From Paludibacteraceae bacterium (lineage in GTDB: Bacteria; Bacteroidota; Bacteroidia; Bacteroidales; Paludibacteraceae): 37,482 bases of DNA. Where the stretch lies: NCBI GenBank assembly GCA_017558065.1, contig JAFYWK010000048.1:1-37482 (forward strand), in the 5' to 3' direction. Below, one piece after another: positions 22,117-30,353 of this stretch (position 1 is the first letter of the stretch; each line of letters opens with the position of its first letter). The notes beneath the pieces are model-generated. The model worked only from the letters and a program-made list of their open reading frames with translations. It did not search any database and had not been told where the DNA came from. Position numbers and translations under genes: made by a program.

Positions 22117-23874
22117 ATGACAACAGGAAAAGTAAAAGGTATCATCGCCAACCTGGTGACTGTGGTGGTAGATGGACCTGTATCACAAAACGAAATCTGC
22201 TACATCAAGCTCGGTGAGACCCGATTGATGGCAGAGGTCATTAAGGTGATTGGCGACAATGTGTATGTTCAGGTGTTCGAGAGTACACGTGGATTGAAAG
22301 TCGGCAATACCGTAGAGTTTACAGGACACATGCTCGAGGTGACATTGGGTCCTGGTCTTTTGAGCCGTAACTACGATGGTCTGCAAAACGACCTCGATAA
22401 GTTGACCGGCGTTTTCCTCCAACGTGGTGAGTACAACTTCCCACTCGACGAGGAGAAGCTATGGAAGTTCGAGCCAATCGCTAAGGTAGGCGATAAGGTA
22501 GAAGCAGCTGCATGGTTGGGTGAGGTAGATGAGAACTACCAACCACACAAGATCATGGTGCCATTCGTGTTCGAAGGCACATACACCGTGAAGAGCATTG
22601 TGGCTGCTGGCGAGTACAAGATCAACGACACAATCGCTGTCTTGACCGACGCTGAGGGCAATGACCACAATGTGACCATGGTACAAAAGTGGCCAGTGAA
22701 GAAGCCAGTATTGGCATACAAGAGCAAACCACGTCCATTCAAATTGTTGGAAACAGGTGTGCGTACAATCGACACCGCTAACCCAATCTGCGAGGGCGGT
22801 ACAGGATTCATCCCTGGTCCTTTCGGTACTGGTAAGACCGTGCTCCAACACGCTATTTCTAAGCAAGCAGAGGCAGATATCGTGATTATCGCTGCCTGCG
22901 GTGAGCGTGCAAACGAGGTGGTGGAGACCTTTACCGAGTTCCCAGAGTTGGAAGACCCACATACAGGTCGTAAGTTGATGGAGCGTACCATCATTATCGC
23001 TAACACATCTAACATGCCTGTGGCATCTCGTGAGGCATCTGTATATACCTCAATGGCTATTGCAGAGTACTATCGCTCAATGGGATTGCGCGTATTGTTG
23101 ATGGCTGACTCTACTTCACGTTGGGCACAAGCGTTGCGCGAGATGTCAAACCGTTTGGAGGAGTTGCCAGGTCAAGATGCGTTCCCAATGGACTTGTCTG
23201 CTATCATCGGTGCGTTCTATGCGCGCGCGGGTTACGTGTACCTTAATAATGGTGCTACTGGTTCAGTAACCTTCCTCGGTACTGTATCTCCTGCGGGTGG
23301 TAACTTGAAGGAGCCTGTGACTGAGGGAACGAAGAAAGTAGCTCGCTGCTTCTACGCTTTGGAGCAAGCTCGTGCTGACCGCAAGCGTTACCCAGCTGTG
23401 AACCCAATCGACTCTTATTCAAAATATATCGAATATCCTGAGTTTGAGGAGTATATCACTAACCTCATCGATGGCGAGTGGCTTGGTAAGGTGAACGATA
23501 TGAAGACTTACCTCCAACGCGGTAAGGAGATCCAAGAGCAAATCAACATTCTTGGTGACGACGGTGTACCAGTAAACTACCACGAGGAGTTCTGGAAAGC
23601 TGAGGTGATCGATTTCGTTGTTCTCCAACAAGATGCATTTGATAAGATCGATGCTGTCTGCCCAATGGAGCGTCAACAATACATCCTCAACCTCGTGATG
23701 GATATCTGCAAGCACGATTACGACTTTGTAGACTTCAACGACGTAAGTACCTACTTCAAGCGCGTGATCAACCTCTGCAAGCAGATGAACTACGCTGAGT
23801 TCAAGAGCGAGGCATTCAACCAATATCAACAACAACTCAACGACCTTCTCGCTGAGAAACAAATCAAAGCATAA
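22117..23874 (+). CDS. atpA: V-type ATPase catalytic subunit A
   Basis: A 585-residue protein, normal for a bacterial V-type A subunit. It has the N-terminal beta barrel (GKVKGIIANLVTVVVDGPVS), the V-type-specific insertion at about 115-190, Walker A GPFGTGKTV near 236, catalytic Glu in ACGERANEV, and the Walker B region LLMADSTSRWAQALRE with the ATP-sensing SxSRWAxAxRE pattern. It hydrolyses or makes ATP in alternation with subunit B. The codon choice is strongly biased to a few codons across the ATPase genes, as in highly expressed genes. Confidence 0.97.
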   Translation: MTTGKVKGIIANLVTVVVDGPVSQNEICYIKLGETRLMAEVIKVIGDNVYVQVFESTRGLKVGNTVEFTGHMLEVTLGPGLLSRNYDGLQNDLDKLTGVFLQRGEYNFPLDEEKLWKFEPIAKVGDKVEAAAWLGEVDENYQPHKIMVPFVFEGTYTVKSIVAAGEYKINDTIAVLTDAEGNDHNVTMVQKWPVKKPVLAYKSKPRPFKLLETGVRTIDTANPICEGGTGFIPGPFGTGKTVLQHAISKQAEADIVIIAACGERANEVVETFTEFPELEDPHTGRKLMERTIIIANTSNMPVASREASVYTSMAIAEYYRSMGLRVLLMADSTSRWAQALREMSNRLEELPGQDAFPMDLSAIIGAFYARAGYVYLNNGATGSVTFLGTVSPAGGNLKEPVTEGTKKVARCFYALEQARADRKRYPAVNPIDSYSKYIEYPEFEEYITNLIDGEWLGKVNDMKTYLQRGKEIQEQINILGDDGVPVNYHEEFWKAEVIDFVVLQQDAFDKIDAVCPMERQQYILNLVMDICKHDYDFVDFNDVSTYFKRVINLCKQMNYAEFKSEAFNQYQQQLNDLLAEKQIKA

Positions 23875-23879
23875 CGACT

Positions 23880-25208
23880 ATGGCAAAAGCATTTCAAAAG
23901 ATTTATACACAAATCACAGCTATCACCAAGGCTACTTGCTCACTCAAAGCTGAAGGTGTAGGTAACGACGAGCTCGCTACCGTGAATGGCAAACTCGCAC
24001 AGGTCGTTAAGATCATGGGCGATGATGTGACTCTCCAAGTGTTCGAGGGTACCGAGGGTATCCCAACCAACGCGGAAGTAGTGTTCTTGGGCAAAGCTCC
24101 ATCACTGAAGGTGAGCGAGCAACTCGCTGGTCGCTTCTTCAACGCGTATGGCGATCCTATCGATGGCGGACCTGCTATCGAGGGTACAGAAGTAGAGATC
24201 GGTGGTCCTAGTGTGAACCCAGTTCGCCGTAAACAACCATCTGAGCTCATCGCTACTGGTATCGCAGGTATCGACTTGAACAATACATTGGTGTCTGGAC
24301 AAAAGATTCCATTCTTCGCTGACCCTGACCAACCATACAACCAAGTGATGGCTAACGTAGCTCTCCGCGCCGAGGCAGATAAGATCATCTTGGGTGGTAT
24401 GGGTTTGACTAACGACGACTATTTGTACTTCAAGAATGTGTTCTCTAACGCAGGTGTATTGGACCGCATCGTGTCTTTCGTTAACACCACCGAGAACCCA
24501 CCAGTAGAGCGTCTGTTGATTCCAGATATGGCATTGTGCGCCGCTGAGTACTTCGCTGTGCAAAAGCACGAGAAAGTGTTGGTGCTCTTGACCGATATGA
24601 CCTTGTACGCCGATGCTCTCGCGATTGTGTCAAACCGTATGGACCAAATTCCTTCTAAGGACTCTATGCCTGGTTCACTCTATTCTGACTTGGCTAAGAT
24701 CTACGAGAAGGCGGTGCAATTCCCAGAGGAAGCAGGTGGTGGTTCTATCACTATCATCGCGGTGACAACCCTTTCTGGTGGTGATATTACTCACGCTATT
24801 CCAGATAACACCGGTTATATCACCGAGGGTCAGTTGTACCTGCGTCGTGACTCAGATATTGGTAAGGTTATTGTCGATCCATTCCGTTCACTCTCTCGTT
24901 TGAAACAGTTGGTGGCAGGTAAGAAGACCCGCGAAGATCACCCACAAGTGATGAACGCTGCCGTTCGCCTCTATGCCGACGCTGCAAACGCTAAAACCAA
25001 GCAAGAGAACGGTTTCGACCTTACTGACTACGATGAGCGCTGTCTCGAGTTCGCTAAGGCATATTCTACACAGATCTTGGCTATTGACGTGAATATCAAT
25101 ACCACACAGATGTTGGATGTGGCTTGGAACTTGTTCGGCAACTACTTCAAACCAGAAGAGGCAAATATCAAACAAGAACTTGTAAATAAGTATTGGCCAA
25201 AAGCATAA
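23880..25208 (+). CDS. atpB: V-type ATPase regulatory subunit B
   Basis: A 442-residue non-catalytic partner of subunit A. It lacks a Walker A motif; the corresponding place reads LVSGQKIPFFADPDQPYNQV. Conserved B-subunit stretches are visible: PVRRKQPSELIATGIAGIDL, VLLTDMTLYADALAIVSNRM and PSKDSMPGSLYSDLAKIYEK. Its position 5 bases after atpA is as usual. Together three A and three B subunits form the head. Confidence 0.97.
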   Translation: MAKAFQKIYTQITAITKATCSLKAEGVGNDELATVNGKLAQVVKIMGDDVTLQVFEGTEGIPTNAEVVFLGKAPSLKVSEQLAGRFFNAYGDPIDGGPAIEGTEVEIGGPSVNPVRRKQPSELIATGIAGIDLNNTLVSGQKIPFFADPDQPYNQVMANVALRAEADKIILGGMGLTNDDYLYFKNVFSNAGVLDRIVSFVNTTENPPVERLLIPDMALCAAEYFAVQKHEKVLVLLTDMTLYADALAIVSNRMDQIPSKDSMPGSLYSDLAKIYEKAVQFPEEAGGGSITIIAVTTLSGGDITHAIPDNTGYITEGQLYLRRDSDIGKVIVDPFRSLSRLKQLVAGKKTREDHPQVMNAAVRLYADAANAKTKQENGFDLTDYDERCLEFAKAYSTQILAIDVNINTTQMLDVAWNLFGNYFKPEEANIKQELVNKYWPKA

Positions 25209-25214
25209 TAGATT

Positions 25215-25856
25215 ATGGCTATTAATTATCAATTTAATAAAACATCGTTGCAGGCTTTGGAGAAAGACCTCAAGATGCGCCAACGTACTTTGCCTACGCT
25301 GCAGAGCAAAGAGTCGGCTCTCCGACTCGAAGTGAAGCGAGCTAAGGACGAGATTAAGGCGCTGGACGAAGAGGTGGATCGCCGTATCAAAGACTACGAT
25401 CAGATGTTAGCACTCTGGGGCGAGTTTGACACGAGTCTCATCCATGTGGACGAGGTGCGCATGACGATCAAGAAGATCGCCGGCGTACGCGTACCCGTAT
25501 TGGAAGAGGTGGTGTACTCAACCAAGGAGTTTAGCATCTTCTCTTCTCCTAAATGGTTTGCAGACGGTTTCAACCAACTCAAAGCCATTGCCGACGTAGG
25601 TATTCGTCAGGAGTTTGTGCGCCGCAAGGTGGAACTGCTGGACTATGCTCGCAAGAAAACTACCCAAAAGGTAAACCTTTTCGAGAAAGTGCAAATACCT
25701 GGTTTCCAAGATGCTATCCGTAAGATCAAACGTTTTATGGAAGACGAGGAGAACCTGAGCAAGTCATCGCAAAAGATTGTTAAGTCTAAGCGCGAGGCAG
25801 AGGCACGTATGGCAGAGGAGTTGGCTAAGAAAGAAGGAAAGGGGGCACAAGTATGA
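25215..25856 (+). CDS. atpD: V-type ATPase central-axle subunit D
   Basis: A 213-residue protein, mostly long helices. The N-terminal (about 10-60) and C-terminal (about 130-200) coiled-coil arms, with a loop region between them, form the rotor axle as in other D subunits. NKTSLQALEKDLKMRQRTLP near the start is typical. The C-terminal end is Lys/Glu-rich. The stop overlaps the subunit I start (ATGA), so translation is coupled. Confidence 0.92.
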   Translation: MAINYQFNKTSLQALEKDLKMRQRTLPTLQSKESALRLEVKRAKDEIKALDEEVDRRIKDYDQMLALWGEFDTSLIHVDEVRMTIKKIAGVRVPVLEEVVYSTKEFSIFSSPKWFADGFNQLKAIADVGIRQEFVRRKVELLDYARKKTTQKVNLFEKVQIPGFQDAIRKIKRFMEDEENLSKSSQKIVKSKREAEARMAEELAKKEGKGAQV

Positions 25857-27616
25857 TTACGCAAATGAAGAAATACACCTTCTTGGTGTTCCATCGTGAG
25901 TATGAGGCCTTCCTCGAACAACTGCGCGACTTGGGTGTAGTGCATGTGACTGAGAAAGCCGCTGGCATGGCAGATGATGCACACTTGCAAGAACTGCTCG
26001 CTAAGGCAGATAATGCTCGCAAACTCATTGCACAAGGTGCTCCTGATCAATTGCTCAACGAGAAAGCTGCGCTCGAACAACGCATCGCAGCCACCCAAAA
26101 AGAGGCCGACAAGATGGCTATCTGGGGCGACTTCTCTGCTGAGCGCATGGAGCAACTCAAAGCAGCTGGTTACACCCTGCGCTACTTCACTTGCCCTAAG
26201 AAACTCTTCCAAGAGGAGTGGGGTATTGTGGTAGCAGAGCAAGGCGCTACTGTGTACTTCGTACAGGTGACTTCCTCAGGCGAAGAGGCGAAAGGCGAAA
26301 GTTTAGAGGCTGGAGTACAAGAGCAATATCTCAATCAGAAGTCTGCTGCTGACCTGCTGAAGGATGTAGAGGGTTTGAATGGTCTTCTCGTAGCGCAAAA
26401 CGCACGCATCGAGCTCTGGGCAAAGGAGAATATCCCTGCTTTGGAGGACGAACTCAAACAATTGCAAGAGCAGATTGACTGGAAGCGTGTTACACTCAAT
26501 ACCGACTCTGAGGCGGACGGCAGTCTGAAGATTCTTGAGGGCTTCTGCCCAATCGACCAAGTGGCTGCATTAGATGCTGTATTGGAAAAACAAGAGGTTT
26601 ACTACCAAGCCGAAGACCCAACAGCAGAGGACAATACACCTATCAAACTGCGCAATAACAAGTTTACCCAACTCTTTGAAAGTCTGACTGGTATGTATGG
26701 TTGGCCAAACTATGGTGAGTTTGATCCTACACCTATCTTGGCACCATTCTTCCTCTTGTTCTTCGCGATGTGTATGGGCGACTGCGGTTATGGTATCTTG
26801 CTCATTATCATCGGATTGCTCATCGCTAAGAAGAAGCTCAATATCGAGATGTTTGACGGTCTTGGCCCTATCATCACCGTATTGGGTGTAGGTACTACGG
26901 TGGTAGGTTTCTTCCTGGGAACCTTCATGGGTATTGACCTCTACGCTGCTGAGTGGATGCCACAGGCATTGAAGTCAGTCATGATCAAAGGCGAGGTGAT
27001 GGGCTACGATATCCAAATGGTATTGGCACTCTGCATTGGTGTGTTCCATATTTGTTTGGCGATGGTGGTGAAAGCTATCTGCTACACCAAGCAATTTGGC
27101 TTCAAGGAGAATATCGCTACTTGGGGCTGGACTTTGCTCATCGTAGGCGGATTGTTGGTGGCTATCCTCGGCATGACCGTATTGCCAGCTGCAGTATTCA
27201 AAGGAGCGATTATCGCTGTGGGTACCATATCTGCTTTGGCAATCTATATCTTCAATACACCTGGTCGCAACCCATTGATTAACATTGGTGCTGGTTTGTG
27301 GGAAACCTATAACATGGCAACTGGTATCTTGGGTGATGTGCTCTCCTATATCCGTCTGTATGCCCTCGGTTTGGCAGGTGGTATGTTGGGTGCAGCGTTC
27401 AACAACTTGGGTTTGATGGTGATGGGCGGCAGTACCGAAGGTGCAACCTGGCAATGGTTGCCATTCGTGCTGATCCTCGTGTTGGGCCACGTATTGAACT
27501 TGGCGATGTCTGCGCTGGGTGCGTTTGTTCACCCATTGCGTTTGAGCTTCGTGGAGTACTTCAAGAACGCTGGTTACGAAGGTAAAGGTACCTTGTATAA
27601 ACCATTTAAAAAGTAA
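25853..27616 (+). CDS. atpI: V-type ATPase membrane subunit I (a-type)
   Basis: A 587-residue protein with a soluble N-terminal half (about 1-290, coiled-coil arms) and a C-terminal half with seven or eight transmembrane helices. The essential half-channel arginine lies in LSYIRLYALGLAGG near 494-507, followed by LNLAMSALGAFVHPLRLSFV. It carries ions past the K ring. The protein is somewhat shorter than the roughly 650 residues common elsewhere. A repeat array (26278-26313) in the N-terminal half encodes a Gly/Glu/Ala/Lys-rich loop (about 142-154). The start is ATG at 25853 in ATGA overlap; Met at 25865 is possible. Confidence 0.95.
   Translation: MITQMKKYTFLVFHREYEAFLEQLRDLGVVHVTEKAAGMADDAHLQELLAKADNARKLIAQGAPDQLLNEKAALEQRIAATQKEADKMAIWGDFSAERMEQLKAAGYTLRYFTCPKKLFQEEWGIVVAEQGATVYFVQVTSSGEEAKGESLEAGVQEQYLNQKSAADLLKDVEGLNGLLVAQNARIELWAKENIPALEDELKQLQEQIDWKRVTLNTDSEADGSLKILEGFCPIDQVAALDAVLEKQEVYYQAEDPTAEDNTPIKLRNNKFTQLFESLTGMYGWPNYGEFDPTPILAPFFLLFFAMCMGDCGYGILLIIIGLLIAKKKLNIEMFDGLGPIITVLGVGTTVVGFFLGTFMGIDLYAAEWMPQALKSVMIKGEVMGYDIQMVLALCIGVFHICLAMVVKAICYTKQFGFKENIATWGWTLLIVGGLLVAILGMTVLPAAVFKGAIIAVGTISALAIYIFNTPGRNPLINIGAGLWETYNMATGILGDVLSYIRLYALGLAGGMLGAAFNNLGLMVMGGSTEGATWQWLPFVLILVLGHVLNLAMSALGAFVHPLRLSFVEYFKNAGYEGKGTLYKPFKK
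26278..26313 (+). repeat. AGGCGAA-type array inside atpI
   Basis: Units are AGGCGAAG, AGGCGAA, AGGCGAA, AGTTTAG and AGGCTGG on the sense strand, in frame. The surrounding gene uses highly biased codons; this patch does not fit them. Confidence 0.7.
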
Positions 27617-27630
27617 ATAAAATAAATTAA

Positions 27631-28071
<441 letters not shown>

Positions 28072-28092
28072 TATCGAGGTATTATCCAGATG

Positions 28093-28122
28093 AAAATGGA
28101 AGGGCTTGGGCTCTTCCATTTT
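28093..28122 (+). terminator. Terminator of the V-ATPase operon
   Basis: AAAATGGAAG (28093-28102) pairs with CTTCCATTTT (28113-28122), followed by a T-rich run. It lies 21 bases past the atpK stop. Confidence 0.9.
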
Positions 28123-28148
28123 TATTTTGTATATTTTGTTCTGTAGTT

Positions 28149-28179
28149 TTGCACAATTCAAAAAAAAGCAGTACCTTTG
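28149..28179 (+). promoter_or_regulatory. Promoter for the TerB-like gene
   Basis: TTG (28149-28151), a 20-base spacer and TACCTTTG (28172-28179), 42 bases before the ATG at 28222. Confidence 0.75.
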
Positions 28180-28221
28180 CGCCCGCAAATAGTAATACTA
28201 ACCATAAATCGTACACACACA

Positions 28222-28479
28222 ATGCGACACAAGCAGCGAATAGCTATTTCGCGATTGATTTCGGATCTCATCAAGTCGGATGAAGTGATATGCCGTGATG
28301 AGATTGCGGCATATAACAAGATTATTCGTACCTTTGATATATCTTCCGATGAATTATTTGAAGCGCAGCAGTTGACTTTGGAAGATGCGATTGCATATCT
28401 CAGGCATATGTCTGCTGAAGAGCAGTCGCACCTATATAAGATTATGCAATCGGCTGCTCATCGGGCTACGGTTGTGTAG
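28222..28479 (+). CDS. TerB-like domain protein, N-terminal fragment before a frameshift
   Basis: An 85-residue helical fragment. The pattern LISDLIKSDEVICRDEIAAYNKIIRTF, with acidic residues two turns apart, and the following helices resemble the first half of TerB-like (tellurite-resistance associated) domains. TerB-like domains often occur in stress or phage-related proteins and may bind metal. The frame closes at 28477-28479, just where the next frame (-1) continues with a fitting TerB-like helix. I therefore take this and the next entry as one broken or frameshifted gene. The start ATG follows the promoter; an in-frame TTG at 28177 lies inside it. Confidence 0.65.
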   Translation: MRHKQRIAISRLISDLIKSDEVICRDEIAAYNKIIRTFDISSDELFEAQQLTLEDAIAYLRHMSAEEQSHLYKIMQSAAHRATVV

Positions 28480-29630
28480 CCCGCGAGGCGTTGTTGCTAT
28501 ATGCTACTTCTGTTTGTCTGAACGACAAGGAGAATAAGTATGCGCTTTTCACCGCCGAAGCCAAAGGTTATCGCACTGATGACAAGTATGTTATCTATTT
28601 GGAGAGCGACTATATGCCTCTTATCAATGAGGAGATCTTGGCTAATTATGATATGATAGCTAACCTGCTGCAATTGTGGAACTTTGAGTTTATCTATATC
28701 CCCAAGTTGTCGCAGACTTTCCGCGAAATGGACCCGTCGTATCTCTTTGATATATTGCGATATATGAATCCGCGCCTGTCTGCCGATATGTTGGATAGTT
28801 TGTATGCACGGTTGACGCTTTTTACCACAGAGAGTTATACGCGCGATTATGTAGCAACAACGAGCAAAAAGGATTTCTTCTATACGATAGAGCCATCTTT
28901 GCTCATCAATGTGGGTGTGTCGCTCTTGCCTCCTGCTACGCCTTCGCAACGTGAGCGATGCTGTGTGAATATGCTGACTATTCGTTTGGACGACGAACCG
29001 AATAGTGTCTTTAATGAGGTGCGTCGGTTTGTGGATTGCTATGAGAATTTGATTACCGAGCCCGAGTATCATCGTCCTAAAAGGGGAAAGAAGTTGTTTC
29101 GTTATCACGGCTTCTACAAACAGTTGTTTGATTTTCTTGTTCGTCATCACACCAATGGTGAGGACAATCAAATCATCATCGATATTCCTGCACGTCGCAT
29201 TTGGTTGCGTGGGGTGGAGATGGCCATGAGTGCTACCCAGTTGGCGACCTATGTATTTATTTTGCATCAGACCTGTTGCACCCATCATGGCGGATTGATC
29301 AAAGCAGGTCAGCATCATCCGCTCTCGGAGAAGGATATCCAGCGTCTGGGTCAGGCGTATCGAGCGATATGTAATTTATTTCGTGATACGCCAATCGTGT
29401 GCGAACGCTCGTATATAGATGATGTTCCTAATATTCGCGGGTACATCGCCAGAATACGAACAATGATTGAGAATCAGATAGATACACAAGATATGGACTA
29501 TTATTATCCCAAAGATTCTGTGGATAAGAGTATGTATCGAATAGCTATCAATCCGTGTTTTGTGAAGATCCGCCATGCAGGAGGCGAATGTCTGTTCACA
29601 GATTTCCCATTGTGGAAACAATTGAAATAG
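28440..29630 (+). CDS. C-terminal part of the TerB-like protein (other frame)
   Basis: This frame opens after a stop at 28437-28439 and has no ATG before 28614, yet codes for a well-formed protein from the overlap onward. It begins GYGCVAREALLLYATSVCL, which continues the TerB-like helix of the fragment before it. About 380 residues follow: a mixed alpha/beta region, then basic, Tyr- and His-rich helical segments. I recognise no family in the remainder and no catalytic motif. The lack of a usable start next to the conserved part is the main sign that it depends on the upstream fragment. A long terminator follows. Confidence 0.6.
   Translation, partial: DYAIGCSSGYGCVAREALLLYATSVCLNDKENKYALFTAEAKGYRTDDKYVIYLESDYMPLINEEILANYDMIANLLQLWNFEFIYIPKLSQTFREMDPSYLFDILRYMNPRLSADMLDSLYARLTLFTTESYTRDYVATTSKKDFFYTIEPSLLINVGVSLLPPATPSQRERCCVNMLTIRLDDEPNSVFNEVRRFVDCYENLITEPEYHRPKRGKKLFRYHGFYKQLFDFLVRHHTNGEDNQIIIDIPARRIWLRGVEMAMSATQLATYVFILHQTCCTHHGGLIKAGQHHPLSEKDIQRLGQAYRAICNLFRDTPIVCERSYIDDVPNIRGYIARIRTMIENQIDTQDMDYYYPKDSVDKSMYRIAINPCFVKIRHAGGECLFTDFPLWKQLK
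28462..28483 (+). promoter_or_regulatory. Hairpin at the frameshift junction
   Basis: CGGGCTAC (28462-28469) pairs perfectly with GTAGCCCG (28476-28483) around a 6-base loop. The stop codon of the first frame is in the right arm. It could be a frameshift-stimulating stem, a place where an indel arose, or a sequencing artefact site. Confidence 0.6.
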
Positions 29631-29651
29631 CATCGTAGTATAGAGTGGTGT

Positions 29652-29707
29652 AACAATATTGCTATTTTTGTGCATTGGATAGATGCTCGGAAAATAGCAA
29701 TATTGTT
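29652..29707 (+). terminator. Terminator after the TerB-like gene
   Basis: A perfect 17-base stem (29652-29668 with 29691-29707) has a 22-base loop and is followed by a T-rich run. The loop is larger than usual. Confidence 0.75.
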
Positions 29708-29712
29708 GTTTT

Positions 29713-29743
29713 TTGTGTACGTGTGTTAATTGCAGTACTTTTG
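29713..29743 (+). promoter_or_regulatory. Promoter for the small membrane protein gene
   Basis: TTG (29713-29715), a 20-base spacer and TACTTTTG (29736-29743), 66 bases before the start codon at 29810. Confidence 0.7.
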
Positions 29744-29809
29744 CAGCGAATTTTTAACAACGGCTCGTGCCATTAAACCACCTAACTTATTTTAACAAGA
29801 ACAACCAAT

Positions 29810-30250
29810 ATGTCGCACTATTATTTTCACCATCCTACCAGACTTTCGCTGGAGGAACAAGTGCACCGAATCGCAACCTGCAAAATGGTCAAGGGTATGC
29901 TATGGATGAACATCGGGATATTATTTCTGATACCCATTCTGGATCTGATACTTGATAACATGCCTTATCGGGTAGGGATATTGTTGTTGATTTTCACGGG
30001 AATGTTTTTGTATGTGTGCCTTCTGACATGGCTCACGGGGCATTGGAATCGGCGCAAGCAGCGTATGGAACTCAGTTTTGGCATCAATGTGCTGATTATG
30101 ATTGTGTCAGTTTTGTGGGTTGTGTCATTCTTTCTGCATGTGTTTGGTGGAGTAGGCGGATGGGTGCTATATGCTGTTCCTGTGGGCATGTCATTATTCG
30201 TTTTGTTGATTGCCATCATTGCATCGGTGATGGGACAGTTACATAGATAA
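29810..30250 (+). CDS. Hypothetical four-helix membrane protein
   Basis: A 146-residue protein. A hydrophilic N-terminus (about 1-28, His- and Tyr-rich) is followed by four strongly hydrophobic helices, roughly 30-50, 53-75, 88-110 and 115-140. A basic WNRRKQR loop between helices 2 and 3 should face the cytoplasm. No family was recognised. It is a single-gene unit with its own promoter and a terminator shared with dnaK on the other strand. Confidence 0.75.
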   Translation: MSHYYFHHPTRLSLEEQVHRIATCKMVKGMLWMNIGILFLIPILDLILDNMPYRVGILLLIFTGMFLYVCLLTWLTGHWNRRKQRMELSFGINVLIMIVSVLWVVSFFLHVFGGVGGWVLYAVPVGMSLFVLLIAIIASVMGQLHR

Positions 30251-30270
30251 TGATGAGCGATTGGAAATAT

Positions 30271-30305
30271 AAAAAGGACTATCCATTGGTGGGATAGTCC
30301 TTTTT
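30271..30305. terminator. Bidirectional terminator between convergent genes
   Basis: A perfect 14-base stem (30271-30284 with 30292-30305) has an A tract on the left and a T tract on the right, so it works in both directions. It serves the membrane protein gene and dnaK. Confidence 0.9.
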
Positions 30306-30353
30306 TTGTTTAGTGGACGGCGATGCCGCCTACTGTTTAGCGTTTAGAGGGGA

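Noticed and set aside
28440-28480. Classical -1 programmed frameshift site
   Set aside because: The overlap contains no slippery heptamer. The hairpin alone is not enough, so this is left as one of three explanations.
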